Part shown: positions 1 to 6,482 of the stretch, piece by piece | Numbering within the stretch: the stretch's first letter is position 1 | How the letters are laid out: each line of letters begins with the position of its first letter | Assembly (NCBI GenBank): GCA_016193385.1 | Contig: JACPSF010000359.1 | Span: forward strand, 1 to 16,768 | DNA from: Deltaproteobacteria bacterium | GTDB taxonomy: Bacteria; Desulfobacterota_B; Binatia; UBA9968 | Length of the DNA: 16,768 bases | Direction: 5' to 3' | The notes under the pieces: generated by a model | What the model saw: the letters and a program-made list of their open reading frames with translations, nothing else | Told to the model about the DNA's origin: nothing | Database searches by the model: none | Position numbers and translations under genes: made by a program

Positions 1-1401
1 ATTATGACGGTCGGCCTGCTGATCCCGGGCATTTTCGTGGCCATGGGGTGGACGTTCGTAGCCCATCCGCGCATCGGTTTTTTAAACCACTGGCTGATCA
101 ACCTGTTCGGCCTGGAACGGGGGCCGATCAATATCGGGTCGCCCATCGGCATGGGTTTCGTGCAGGGTCTGAACCTTGCCCCGCTAGCTTTCATCTTGAC
201 CGTGCAGATGTTCCGCACGATGAACCCTTTGCTTGAGGACGCAGCGCGGATTGCCGGTTTGGGATTCGCCGCTACGTTCCGCCGCGTCACGCTTCCTCTA
301 GCGACCCCCGGCGTGGTGGCCGCGGCGATTTACATTTTCACCATCGGCATGGCGACTTTCGACATCCCCGCCGTTCTCGGACTTGGCAACCGCGTGTACC
401 TCTTCAGCACCTACATGTACGTCCAGACTTTTCCGCAGGAGTACGTCCCGCGGTATGGGATCACCGCTGCGGTGGGCGCCGCCATGATTTTCGTGGCGCT
501 GGCGTTGACCTATTTCTACGGGCGGGTGCTGCGCAGCGGCAATCGCTATCAGGTCATTACCGGCAAGGGGTATCGGCCCAAGCCAGTCGATCTCGGGCCG
601 TGGGCCATCCCGAGTTGGTGCCTGATTGGCGGCTATGCCTTCATCGCCAAACTCCTGCCGATAGCGATGATCGCTTTTGTGGCCTTTTCTCCCTATGTGG
701 CTCCTCCCTCGCTCGACATGCTCGGGCAGTTATCGATGGCAAACTTTTATAGAATCAATTGGGAACTGGTATTGCGCGGGCTGCGCAACACCGCTAGCTT
801 GATGCTGGTGGTTCCGGTCGTGGTCCTCTTCTTCTCGTTCTGTATATCCTGGCTCGTGGTTCGCTCGCGCAGTCGGGCGCGCTACGCCCTCGAATTCGGC
901 GCCTTTCTGCCCCACACCCTTCCAGAAATCCTATTCGCGGTTGGCGCTCTCATGGCGGCGCTGTTTGTCCTGAAGGACTTCCTGCCGCTGTATGATACTA
1001 TCTGGTTGATCGGCATCGTCTACGCCGTTGTCCGTCTGGCATTCGCGACGCGGGCGATGAACGGCTCCCTGCTCCAGGTTCATCGGGAGCTCGAAGAGGC
1101 GGCGCTCGTCGCGGGTCTGTCGACCGCTCGTACGGCGTGGCGGGTCGTGCTCCCTTTGATCCGACCGACCATCCTCTCCGTGTGGATCTGGACGGCTCTG
1201 CTGGTCTACCGGGAGGTCACCGTGGCGGTTTTTCTTACCAGCCAAAACAGTATCACTCTTCCCGCTATTGTGTGGAGTTACTGGAACGCCGCAGGGATGA
1301 CGGAAGCCTCCATGCTTACGATCATCATGATCGCGCTCTTTTCGCCCCTGCTCGCGTTGTTCTGGCGCTTCGGGCGGCGCAGCGGGATAGCCTCCGGCTA
1401 G
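1..1401 (+). CDS. Fused two-domain ABC transporter permease, FbpB-like (5' end outside window)
   Basis: This is an inner-membrane permease of the iron(III)/thiamine/phosphonate-type ABC importer family, in which two BPD_transp_1 domains are fused in one chain. The frame is open to base 1, so the ATG at 4 is probably internal and the true start lies upstream. Two EAA loops that contact the ATPase are visible: residues 77-102 (LEDAARIAGLGFAATFRRV..., counting from the ATG at 4) and about 363-388 (LEEAALVAGLSTARTAWRVV...). Each lies between groups of hydrophobic membrane segments. The visible 465 residues compare with roughly 500-600 in full-length relatives. An ATPase gene follows after 42 bases, as expected for an importer operon, and the binding-protein gene probably lies upstream. 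The substrate cannot be read from the permease; ferric iron is the family's best-known ligand. The downstream ATPase is broken, so this permease may be an orphan. Confidence 0.88.
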   Translation: MMTVGLLIPGIFVAMGWTFVAHPRIGFLNHWLINLFGLERGPINIGSPIGMGFVQGLNLAPLAFILTVQMFRTMNPLLEDAARIAGLGFAATFRRVTLPLATPGVVAAAIYIFTIGMATFDIPAVLGLGNRVYLFSTYMYVQTFPQEYVPRYGITAAVGAAMIFVALALTYFYGRVLRSGNRYQVITGKGYRPKPVDLGPWAIPSWCLIGGYAFIAKLLPIAMIAFVAFSPYVAPPSLDMLGQLSMANFYRINWELVLRGLRNTASLMLVVPVVVLFFSFCISWLVVRSRSRARYALEFGAFLPHTLPEILFAVGALMAALFVLKDFLPLYDTIWLIGIVYAVVRLAFATRAMNGSLLQVHRELEEAALVAGLSTARTAWRVVLPLIRPTILSVWIWTALLVYREVTVAVFLTSQNSITLPAIVWSYWNAAGMTEASMLTIIMIALFSPLLALFWRFGRRSGIASG

Positions 1402-1443
1402 GGGAGGAAATGAAGCAATAAAACGATCAGGAAGGAACACGAA

Positions 1444-2437
1444 GTGATTCGAATACGAAATCTGGAAAAGATATTTCACTCCAACCGCGGTCCGGTTTTG
1501 GCCGTTCGAGGGCTTGATTTGGAAGTGGCCGAGGGACAATTTGTCGTCCTCCTCGGCCCCAGTGGCTGCGGAAAAACTACCACCCTGCGATGCGTGGCCG
1601 GGCTCGAGCGGCCGGATCAAGGGAGTATCGAAATCGCCGGGCAGGTGGTCGACTCGGTGGAGGAGGGCACCTATCGTGCTTCCGTTGACCGAAGGGCGGC
1701 ATCGTATCCCGAAAAGTCAGGTCAGAGAACGCGCTTTGGAGGCGCTTCAGTTAGTCCGCCTGGAAAAGCTTGAGGACCGCCCGGTAACCGATCTGAGTGG
1801 CGGGCAGCAGCAGCGGGTCGCGCTTGCCCGGGCTATTGTCACCCGCCCCAAGGTGCTCCTGATGGATGAGCCGCTCAGCAATTTGGACGCCCGGCTGCGG
1901 GACCAGATGCGCTTTGAGCTGAAGAAGATCACCAAGTCGGTCGGGGTCACAACGCTCTACGTCACTCATGATCAGTCGGAGGCGCTGAGTCTCGGGGACC
2001 GGATCTGCGTGATGAGCGAGGGCAAGATCCTCCAGGATGCGCCGCCGCAGGAAATTTACGCGCGCCCGGCCAGCCGGTTCGTCGCCGAGTTCGTGGGTGA
2101 GATGAATTTCATTCACAGCAAGATTGTCGGTTCGGAGGAGGCAGAGTCGCCTCTAGGAAAGTTGCGCTGCTCGCTGCCGCAGAACTGCCAGCAGGGAAGC
2201 GAGGTCATGCTGGCCATTCGGCCCGAGCATTTGAGTCTATCGCGTCAATCCCATCACAACTGTCCGACCGTTCAGGGAAAGATTGTCAATATCAACTATG
2301 TGGGGGATGCCACGTTCTTCGAGGTGGAGGTTAGTGGGGTGTCCCTGCGGGTTAAGCAACCGGGCGCTCCATGCTTCTGCGTGGGGGAGAACGCCACGGT
2401 GGTCTTGTCGCCGGACTCCTGGCACCTGTATCATTAG
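1444..2437 (+). pseudogene. ABC transporter ATP-binding protein (FbpC/PotA type), frameshifted with internal deletion
   Basis: This encodes the ATPase partner of the preceding permease, in two frames. The first starts at GTG 1444 behind an AGGAAGGA ribosome binding site. It carries Walker A (GPSGCGKTT) and runs to about VEEGTY at 1674. The second resumes at about 1682 (PLTEGRHRIPKSQVRERAL). It carries the signature LSGGQQQR, Walker B (VLLMDEPLSNLD), the H-loop (VTHDQ) and a TOBE-like tail with AIRPEHLSL. Only seven bases (1675-1681) separate the frames where family members have about 29 residues, including the Q-loop stretch (GMVFQSYAxWPHMTV). About 80 bases therefore appear to be missing, which shifts the frame and removes the Q-loop that couples ATP hydrolysis to the permease. 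No single reading frame gives a working protein. The alternative is an assembly or sequencing error; both flanks otherwise look well conserved. Confidence 0.85.
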
Positions 2438-2447
2438 CCCTATTTTG

Positions 2448-2466
2448 GCGTCCCCGGCCGGGACGC
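2448..2466 (+). terminator. Hairpin between ATPase pseudogene and acyl-CoA synthetase gene
   Basis: Perfect 7-bp stem GCGTCCC/GGGACGC with a 5-base loop, 10 bases after the ATPase stop. It is GC-rich but has no following T-run, so it may be a weak or factor-dependent terminator, or only an mRNA stabiliser. Confidence 0.3.
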
Positions 2467-2513
2467 GGAGCGAATTTGTCGAATCCTGTTCTCAGTAGTG
2501 GAGGTATGTCGGT

Positions 2514-4595
2514 ATGACTGTGCAGAGTCAAATAATGACGCGGCGCCCTGTGGAACACCTGCTCCAGGCCCGTTCGGTCGCCATAGTCGGAGCCTCTCCC
2601 AAAGGGCGCTGGCCTACGCTCATCTTTCAGAACCTCAAAAACAGCGGGTTTCAGGGCAAGGTCTACCTGGTGAATCCGAACTACCAGGAGATCTGGGACG
2701 AGCGTTGCTATCCCAACCTCGCCGCCCTTCCCGAGCCTGCGGAGCACCTGCTGCTCCTCGTTCCTACCCAGGTCGTGCTCCGGACGCTCGAGGAAGGCGC
2801 TCGGCTCGGCTCCAGAGCGGCAACGATCTACAGCGCGGGTTTCGGTGAGGGTGAGGATGCCCAGGGTCAAGAGCGGGCCAGGGCCCTGCGTGAGCTTTGC
2901 CGCCGAACCGGACTGGTTTGCTGCGGGCCGAACTGCATGGGAACCAACTCGGTGAGTTCAGGTCTTTTGTGCTTTCCAACGGCTTTGCCTCTGCTGCGTT
3001 CGGGACCCGTGGGACTCGTTTTTCAGAGCGGGGGCTCCCTGGGCAACTGGATGAAGGGTGCGGGAGAGCGCGGGATCAGCTTTAGCTACGCCGTTTCCAG
3101 TGGCAACGAGGTTGACCTGGATCTGGTCGACTATCTCTCCTTTCTGGTCGACGACCCAGAGACGCGGATCATAGCGCTCATGATCGAGGGCATCCGCAGG
3201 CCCAACGAATTTATGGCCGTAGCGGCTCAAGCGCTGGCGCGCAATAAGCCTGTCCTGGTCGTGAAGATCGGCCGGTCGGAGCGAGCCAAGCGGCAGGCCA
3301 TCTCCCACACCGGCGCTCTAGCCGGCTCTGACGTGGTCTTTAATGCGGTCTGTCACCGTCTCGGGCTGGTTCGCTGTCCCACGCTCGAGGATCTCACCGA
3401 GACCATCCTGGCCTTTCTTCCCGGAAGGTTTCCCAAAGGTCAGCGGGCGGCCCTGGTGGTCAACTCGGGTGGGATGAAGGGGCTGATGCTGGACCATATC
3501 GAAGAGATAGGGATCGAGCTGGCGCGGTTGACCGATCCTATCCAGAAGGCGGTAAGGCCGCTGATCCCTGCCGAGCTCGTCGTGGAGAATCCTTTGGAGT
3601 GCGGGGTCGCCGGCTTCGGCGATGAAAAAGGATTTCTGGAAATCGTCCGCCTCCATGCCGAGGACCCGAACGTCGATCTTTTGGGCATTCACGGCGAGCT
3701 GCCACGAATAGGGGAAAAAAGAGATCCAGGGCTTTTTGCCACGCTCGCGCAGAAGACGGATAAACCGATCGTGGCCTTTGCCCGTGCCACTTACAGCCTC
3801 ACGGAAGAGAGCCGCGCATTTCAGGAAAGCGCAAGGATCCCGTTTTTGCAGGGGATCAAAGCGACGTTAAGCGCGCTCAAGGGGCTGGGGTTTTACGGCA
3901 CGCGGAGACAGCGACGGATTGCGCCCTTGGCCCCGGCCGCGGGGAAGGCCGAGGAGCTGGAGGGGCCGGCGTTTGAGCGCTTGCTCCAACGCCATGGACT
4001 GACCCTCCCGCGTCAAACCGTGGCCTCCAGCGCCGCCGAGGCCGCCGCCAGGGCGAGGGAGATTGGTTTTCCAGTCGCGCTTAAACTGCTCGCGGCTGAG
4101 ATCGTGCACAAAACCGAGGCCGGCGCGGTTCAACTGGGGCTTCGGAGTCCGGAGGAGGTGGAGGCTCAGGGAAAGCGCATGCTCTCACAGTCCCCCGACG
4201 GCGGCCGCCTGTTGATTCAGGAGATGGTGCAGGGCACGGAGGTGATCCTGGGGGCGCGCACCGATCCGCAATACGGCCCGTTCATCATGGTGGGACTCGG
4301 CGGCGTCTTTGTCGAGGTGCTGAAAGACATCTCGATCCGGCTCTTGCCTATAGAACAGGACGAGGCCTCGCAGATGCTGCGCGAATTGCAGGGCTATCCG
4401 CTTTTGGAGGCCTACCGCGGGCAGCCGCGTCGGGACATCGCGGCTCTCGTTCACGCGATGACGGGTCTCTCCGATCTGTTTGTCGCCTACCGTTCTGTGC
4501 TCTCCGATCTGGAGGTCAACCCCCTGATCGTCCGGCCGGAAGGAGCGGGGGTGGCGGCGGTAGACGTGAGAACGGTAAGAAATCCATCGGCCTGA
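2514..4595 (+). CDS. Acetate-CoA ligase (ADP-forming) family protein / NDP-forming acyl-CoA synthetase, fused alpha and beta parts
   Basis: This cytoplasmic enzyme of the NDP-forming acyl-CoA synthetase superfamily interconverts an acyl-CoA plus ADP and phosphate with acid, CoA and ATP. The 693 residues read in order: a CoA-binding Rossmann domain (about 15-145, with SVAIVGASPKGR and CCGPNCMGTNS), a ligase-CoA domain (about 160-300), a third flavodoxin-like domain (about 310-450) and a C-terminal ATP-grasp domain (about 470-690). The histidine expected to be phosphorylated is His265 in SHTGALAGSD. A second family histidine is His532 in HKTEAGAV at the start of the ATP-grasp part. The length is typical of single-chain members. 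A GGAGG site nine bases upstream supports the ATG at 2514. The acid substrate is not evident. Neighbouring uptake genes suggest catabolism of an imported carboxylate, which is inference. The gene is intact between two broken transporter genes. Confidence 0.92.
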   Translation: MTVQSQIMTRRPVEHLLQARSVAIVGASPKGRWPTLIFQNLKNSGFQGKVYLVNPNYQEIWDERCYPNLAALPEPAEHLLLLVPTQVVLRTLEEGARLGSRAATIYSAGFGEGEDAQGQERARALRELCRRTGLVCCGPNCMGTNSVSSGLLCFPTALPLLRSGPVGLVFQSGGSLGNWMKGAGERGISFSYAVSSGNEVDLDLVDYLSFLVDDPETRIIALMIEGIRRPNEFMAVAAQALARNKPVLVVKIGRSERAKRQAISHTGALAGSDVVFNAVCHRLGLVRCPTLEDLTETILAFLPGRFPKGQRAALVVNSGGMKGLMLDHIEEIGIELARLTDPIQKAVRPLIPAELVVENPLECGVAGFGDEKGFLEIVRLHAEDPNVDLLGIHGELPRIGEKRDPGLFATLAQKTDKPIVAFARATYSLTEESRAFQESARIPFLQGIKATLSALKGLGFYGTRRQRRIAPLAPAAGKAEELEGPAFERLLQRHGLTLPRQTVASSAAEAAARAREIGFPVALKLLAAEIVHKTEAGAVQLGLRSPEEVEAQGKRMLSQSPDGGRLLIQEMVQGTEVILGARTDPQYGPFIMVGLGGVFVEVLKDISIRLLPIEQDEASQMLRELQGYPLLEAYRGQPRRDIAALVHAMTGLSDLFVAYRSVLSDLEVNPLIVRPEGAGVAAVDVRTVRNPSA

Positions 4596-4676
4596 CGGTT
4601 TGCTAAAAAAACCCATAGCCTGCGGGGGAGGCCCTTAGGATTCCAAAGCAAGTTCCTATCATTGAAGGAGGGGACA

Positions 4677-4922
4677 ATGAAGCGGAAATGCTTTTTCAGT
4701 TATTGTCCAATGGTCACCGCCATCTTGCTTACGCTTTTTGCCTTCTAAGGTTTTGCTGCTATGGTCAAGGACCCCGAATTTGTCCAAGACTTCAAGAAAG
4801 TTACCCAGTCCGCCCCTAGATATCAAATCGCGCCGGAAGGAGAGAAGCTTGTAAAGAGGCTTATGCAGGCGCCGGCGGAGCTAAAGAACACGATCCGGAA
4901 ATATACGGAACCGAAAAATTAG
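4677..4922 (+). pseudogene. Remnant of a tripartite tricarboxylate transporter-type (TctC/Bug) substrate-binding protein
   Basis: A strong GAAGGAGGGG ribosome site precedes ATG 4677. The frame gives a basic, then hydrophobic, secretion signal (MKRKCFFSYCPMVTAILLTL...) that stops at TAA 4746-4748. The same frame continues with GFAA and then a 53-residue tail from ATG 4761 to TAG 4920-4922: MVKDPEFVQDFKKV..., ending EGEKLVKRLMQAPAELKNTI. The DPEF...GE.LVK..M..P.EL pattern matches my recollection of the C-terminal end of TctC-like periplasmic binding proteins. Those proteins are about 320 residues, so roughly 240 internal residues are absent. I read this as a gene that lost its middle and gained a stop in the signal peptide. 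The family assignment rests on a short tail. A genuine small secreted protein is less likely because of the internal stop. Confidence 0.55.
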
Positions 4923-5092
4923 GAGCCCTCCTACCTCAGCGCCGAGGAAATGTCCACCCCTGTGAGGCTAACTTGCTGGTGCTCGCAGGTGTTCGCACTC
5001 CTGGGAATCCCGTCCCCGGGGGTTGGCGACCGGCAGACCTGCACGGTTATGGCTGAGTGACATCTAAGTGGGTTTTCTTCAAAGCAAGAAAG

Positions 5093-5229
5093 AAGGGGTC
5101 AAATCTTTTGTTGATAGTCCAGGGTCATCACATGTAGGCCAGTCCGGCAAACTGTATTTCATAGGCGGCAGGACATGGTGAGGTGTTCTAACAAAAAACA
5201 TCAACTCGCAACAAAAGACTTGACCCCTT
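5093..5229. repeat. MITE-like element with 21-bp inverted terminal arms
   Basis: The arms at 5093-5113 and 5209-5229 are inverted repeats matching at 20 of 21 positions. They share the core GGGGTCAA.TCTTTTGTTG, and 95 bases lie between them. The middle encodes nothing recognisable. GGGGTCA...TCTT-type arms resemble palindromes seen near REP-associated (RAYT) transposases, so a non-autonomous element or the ends of a decayed one is the likely explanation. No target-site duplication is obvious. Confidence 0.6.
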
Positions 5230-5285
5230 TCCCTGTCACTCCACAGGGCAGGCTTCCTCATGGCTTCCTGGAGATCCACCGCCTG

Positions 5286-5317
5286 TCCTGAGTAGGCCCG
5301 AAGGGCCGTATCGAAGA
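5286..5317. repeat. REP-like palindrome
   Basis: The sequence has the form TCCTGAGTA, then a GGCCC/GGGCC stem with a GAA loop (5295-5299 and 5303-5307), then GTATCGAAGA. The CCTGAG...TCGAAG frame around a variable palindrome is a widespread dispersed bacterial repeat type. A related one lies inside the element at 8205-8341. It sits 60 bases beyond the end of vapC and could also act as a transcript-end hairpin. Confidence 0.5.
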
Positions 5318-5377
5318 GGTGAGAATGCGAGGACGGCGCGACACTGAAGCCGGCTGTACCGGCAAGACGGCAAGTCT

Positions 5378-5782
5378 TCAGTTCTCCCAGTTTTCCACGT
5401 TTATCTGAAAGTCCATGAAATCCCTGGTATTCCGCGTCACCACGACTGTCCCTAATAGATGTGCTTGGGCTGCGATGAGAAGATCCCCGTCATCATCATG
5501 GGGTTTTCCTTGCCGACGGCATTCTGCCCACAAAGAAGCCGCTCGATCCCATGCAGCATCCGATACCGGCGCCCACTGGAGAACATTCCTGAAGTCCTCA
5601 TCTAACTGGTGAAGCTGTTTACTGGCCCCGACATGCAGAAGCCCCCGCTTGACCTCGTAGTAAACAACAGCACTAAGATAGACTTGTTCCCCTCGCTCTA
5701 GGGCGTCTCGGTACCTTTCCACTATGTGTGGATTACGTTTCAGGAGCTGCGTTACAACGTTCGTGTCTAAGAGATACGGCAT
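5378..5782 (-). CDS. PIN-domain ribonuclease toxin, VapC family
   Basis: This is the toxin of a type II toxin-antitoxin pair, a magnesium-dependent RNase of the PIN fold. The 134 residues begin MPYLLDTNVV and show the four expected acidic positions: Asp6, Glu43 (YYEVKRG), Asp100 (DDDGDLLIAA) and Asp121 (NTRDF). The length is typical of VapC. The start ATG at 5782 follows the antitoxin stop (TAG) by one base, indicating translational coupling. The gene looks complete, with no missing catalytic residue, so it is probably active and held by its partner. The RNA target (often initiator tRNA or rRNA in this family) cannot be read from sequence. Confidence 0.92.
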   Translation of the reverse strand: MPYLLDTNVVTQLLKRNPHIVERYRDALERGEQVYLSAVVYYEVKRGLLHVGASKQLHQLDEDFRNVLQWAPVSDAAWDRAASLWAECRRQGKPHDDDGDLLIAAQAHLLGTVVVTRNTRDFMDFQINVENWEN

Positions 5783-5783
5783 T

Positions 5784-6056
5784 CTAGGACGCCGAGCCTT
5801 TTCGAATCCTTAGCGGATGCTCGTCGATGATTTTTTCCAATTCCATCCACTTCTCCGAAGTTAGATCATCGGGCTCTGCTAAAAGGCGATCCAGAGCCTC
5901 CAAGGCCACGCGGTTCCGTTCCAGTAATTGAGCCTGCTCCGGCTGGAGCGTCTCAATAACAACCTTTACCGGCCCTTCCTTACAGGGAAGAGGCTCATTC
6001 AGGCGTATCACGCGACTATCTTCAAGCACGCCTCCAACCTCGTAACGACTACTCAT
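5784..6056 (-). CDS. VapB-type antitoxin partner of the PIN toxin
   Basis: This 90-residue protein lies immediately upstream of the PIN toxin and is presumed to neutralise it. I chose ATG 6056 (MSSRYEVGGVL...) because GGAGGT lies seven bases upstream; an in-frame GTG at 6065 overlaps that site and would add only MIA. The N-terminal part (GGVLEDSRVIRLNEPLPCKEGPVKVVIE) looks like the small beta-rich AbrB/DUF104-like antitoxin domains. The charged helical C-terminus (...SEKWMELEKIIDEHPLRIRK) is the usual toxin-wrapping tail. No ribbon-helix-helix is evident. The pair is probably autoregulated, as is general for such modules. Confidence 0.85.
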   Translation of the reverse strand: MSSRYEVGGVLEDSRVIRLNEPLPCKEGPVKVVIETLQPEQAQLLERNRVALEALDRLLAEPDDLTSEKWMELEKIIDEHPLRIRKGSAS

Positions 6057-6307
6057 TGCTATCACCTCCCTCGGTCCATTTACACTCTTTTTCTCTTGCG
6101 GGGCAAGCCCAAGGCTTCTTGCCCGGTAACGAGAGGGAAAAAGGGAACATTGTACTTTTCGGATGTTCGGTCGAATTTAAAGGGGGGTCGTTTCACGTAG
6201 CCCACGGCATGACCTCGGAGCGCCGTCTACCTGCCTTATATTAACTCGGTTGCAGATTTTCATAGAGGAGACCATCTTAGCGTAACACCGATTTCAGGAG
6301 CTTGCTG
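6057..6307. other. Leader region of vapBC and left flank of the insertion sequence
   Basis: There is no credible gene here. The minus-strand vapB leader contains a long hairpin (6087-6143) that begins 13-20 bases upstream of the ribosome site. Minus-strand TACAAT (about 6149-6154) is a possible -10 box, but I see no good -35 at the right distance. The remainder to 6307 is unremarkable and ends at the IS110 left junction. Confidence 0.4.
6087..6143 (-). promoter_or_regulatory. Long imperfect hairpin in the vapBC leader
   Basis: The outer stem pairs CTTTTTCTCT (6087-6096) with AGAG (6132-6135) and AAAAAG (6138-6143), with a two-base bulge. The inner stem pairs GGGCAAG (6101-6107) with CTTGCCC (6118-6124); AAGCC/GGCTT inside offers a competing pairing. 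It lies just upstream of the vapB ribosome site. It could be an operator, an mRNA leader structure or a small palindromic insertion. Confidence 0.4.
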
Positions 6308-6317
6308 GACTGAGGAC

Positions 6318-6482
6318 CATACCTGCCTGATCCCCTGGAGGATCTCGCACAGACTGTCCCGACCAGCGAGAGAACGGAGCGAGAGGTTCAATAGAAAGTT
6401 GTCCCCAGGAGGACCGATATAAGGCGAACATTCCGTTCAGCGCTATTGGAATTGGAAGTACACGATAAAGGAGAAGTAGAAA
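6318..6482 (+). ncRNA. Probable bridge RNA (bRNA) region of the IS110 element
   Basis: IS110-group elements express, from the non-coding end upstream of the transposase, a structured bridge RNA whose two loops specify target and donor DNA. This segment has the right place and size. Visible pairings include GATCC/GGATC (6329-6333 and 6340-6344, loop CCTGGA), GTCC/GGAC around the similar loop CCAGGA near 6415, and CAATAG (near 6391) with CTATTG (near 6444). The last pairing could close a large target-binding loop. I could not assign guide bases with confidence. Confidence 0.45.

Larger units (their letters stand above)
4923..5377. other. Intergenic stretch without a credible gene, holding repeat elements
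   Basis: No coding frame with recognisable protein character is visible. The right part holds an inverted-repeat element (5093-5229) and a REP-like palindrome (5286-5317). A 7-bp inverted repeat ACTGAAG/CTTCAGT (5343-5349 and 5376-5382) encloses an inner GCCGG/CCGGC stem. It overlaps the stop codon of the minus-strand vapC and could end its transcript, but no T-run follows. In 4923-5088 I see nothing interpretable. Confidence 0.5.

Noticed and set aside
931..1620. 229-codon minus-strand frame across permease and ATPase
   Set aside because: It is rich in Arg, Gln, His and Pro, has no recognisable domain, and is antisense to two conserved transporter genes.
1514..1681. Separate start for the C-terminal ATPase half at 1514
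   Set aside because: The residues before about 1682 in this frame do not resemble the family, and Walker A lies in the other frame, so this is a frameshifted gene rather than a second gene.
5079..5279. 66-codon minus-strand frame
   Set aside because: Most of it is the inverted-repeat element; there is no ribosome site or family resemblance.
6150..6154. Promoter for vapBC on the minus strand
   Set aside because: A TACAAT-like -10 is present but no acceptable -35 lies 16-18 bases upstream, so it is not listed as a feature.
5928..6244. Plus-strand frames of 62-90 codons
   Set aside because: They are antisense to the vapB antitoxin and its leader hairpin, with no protein character.
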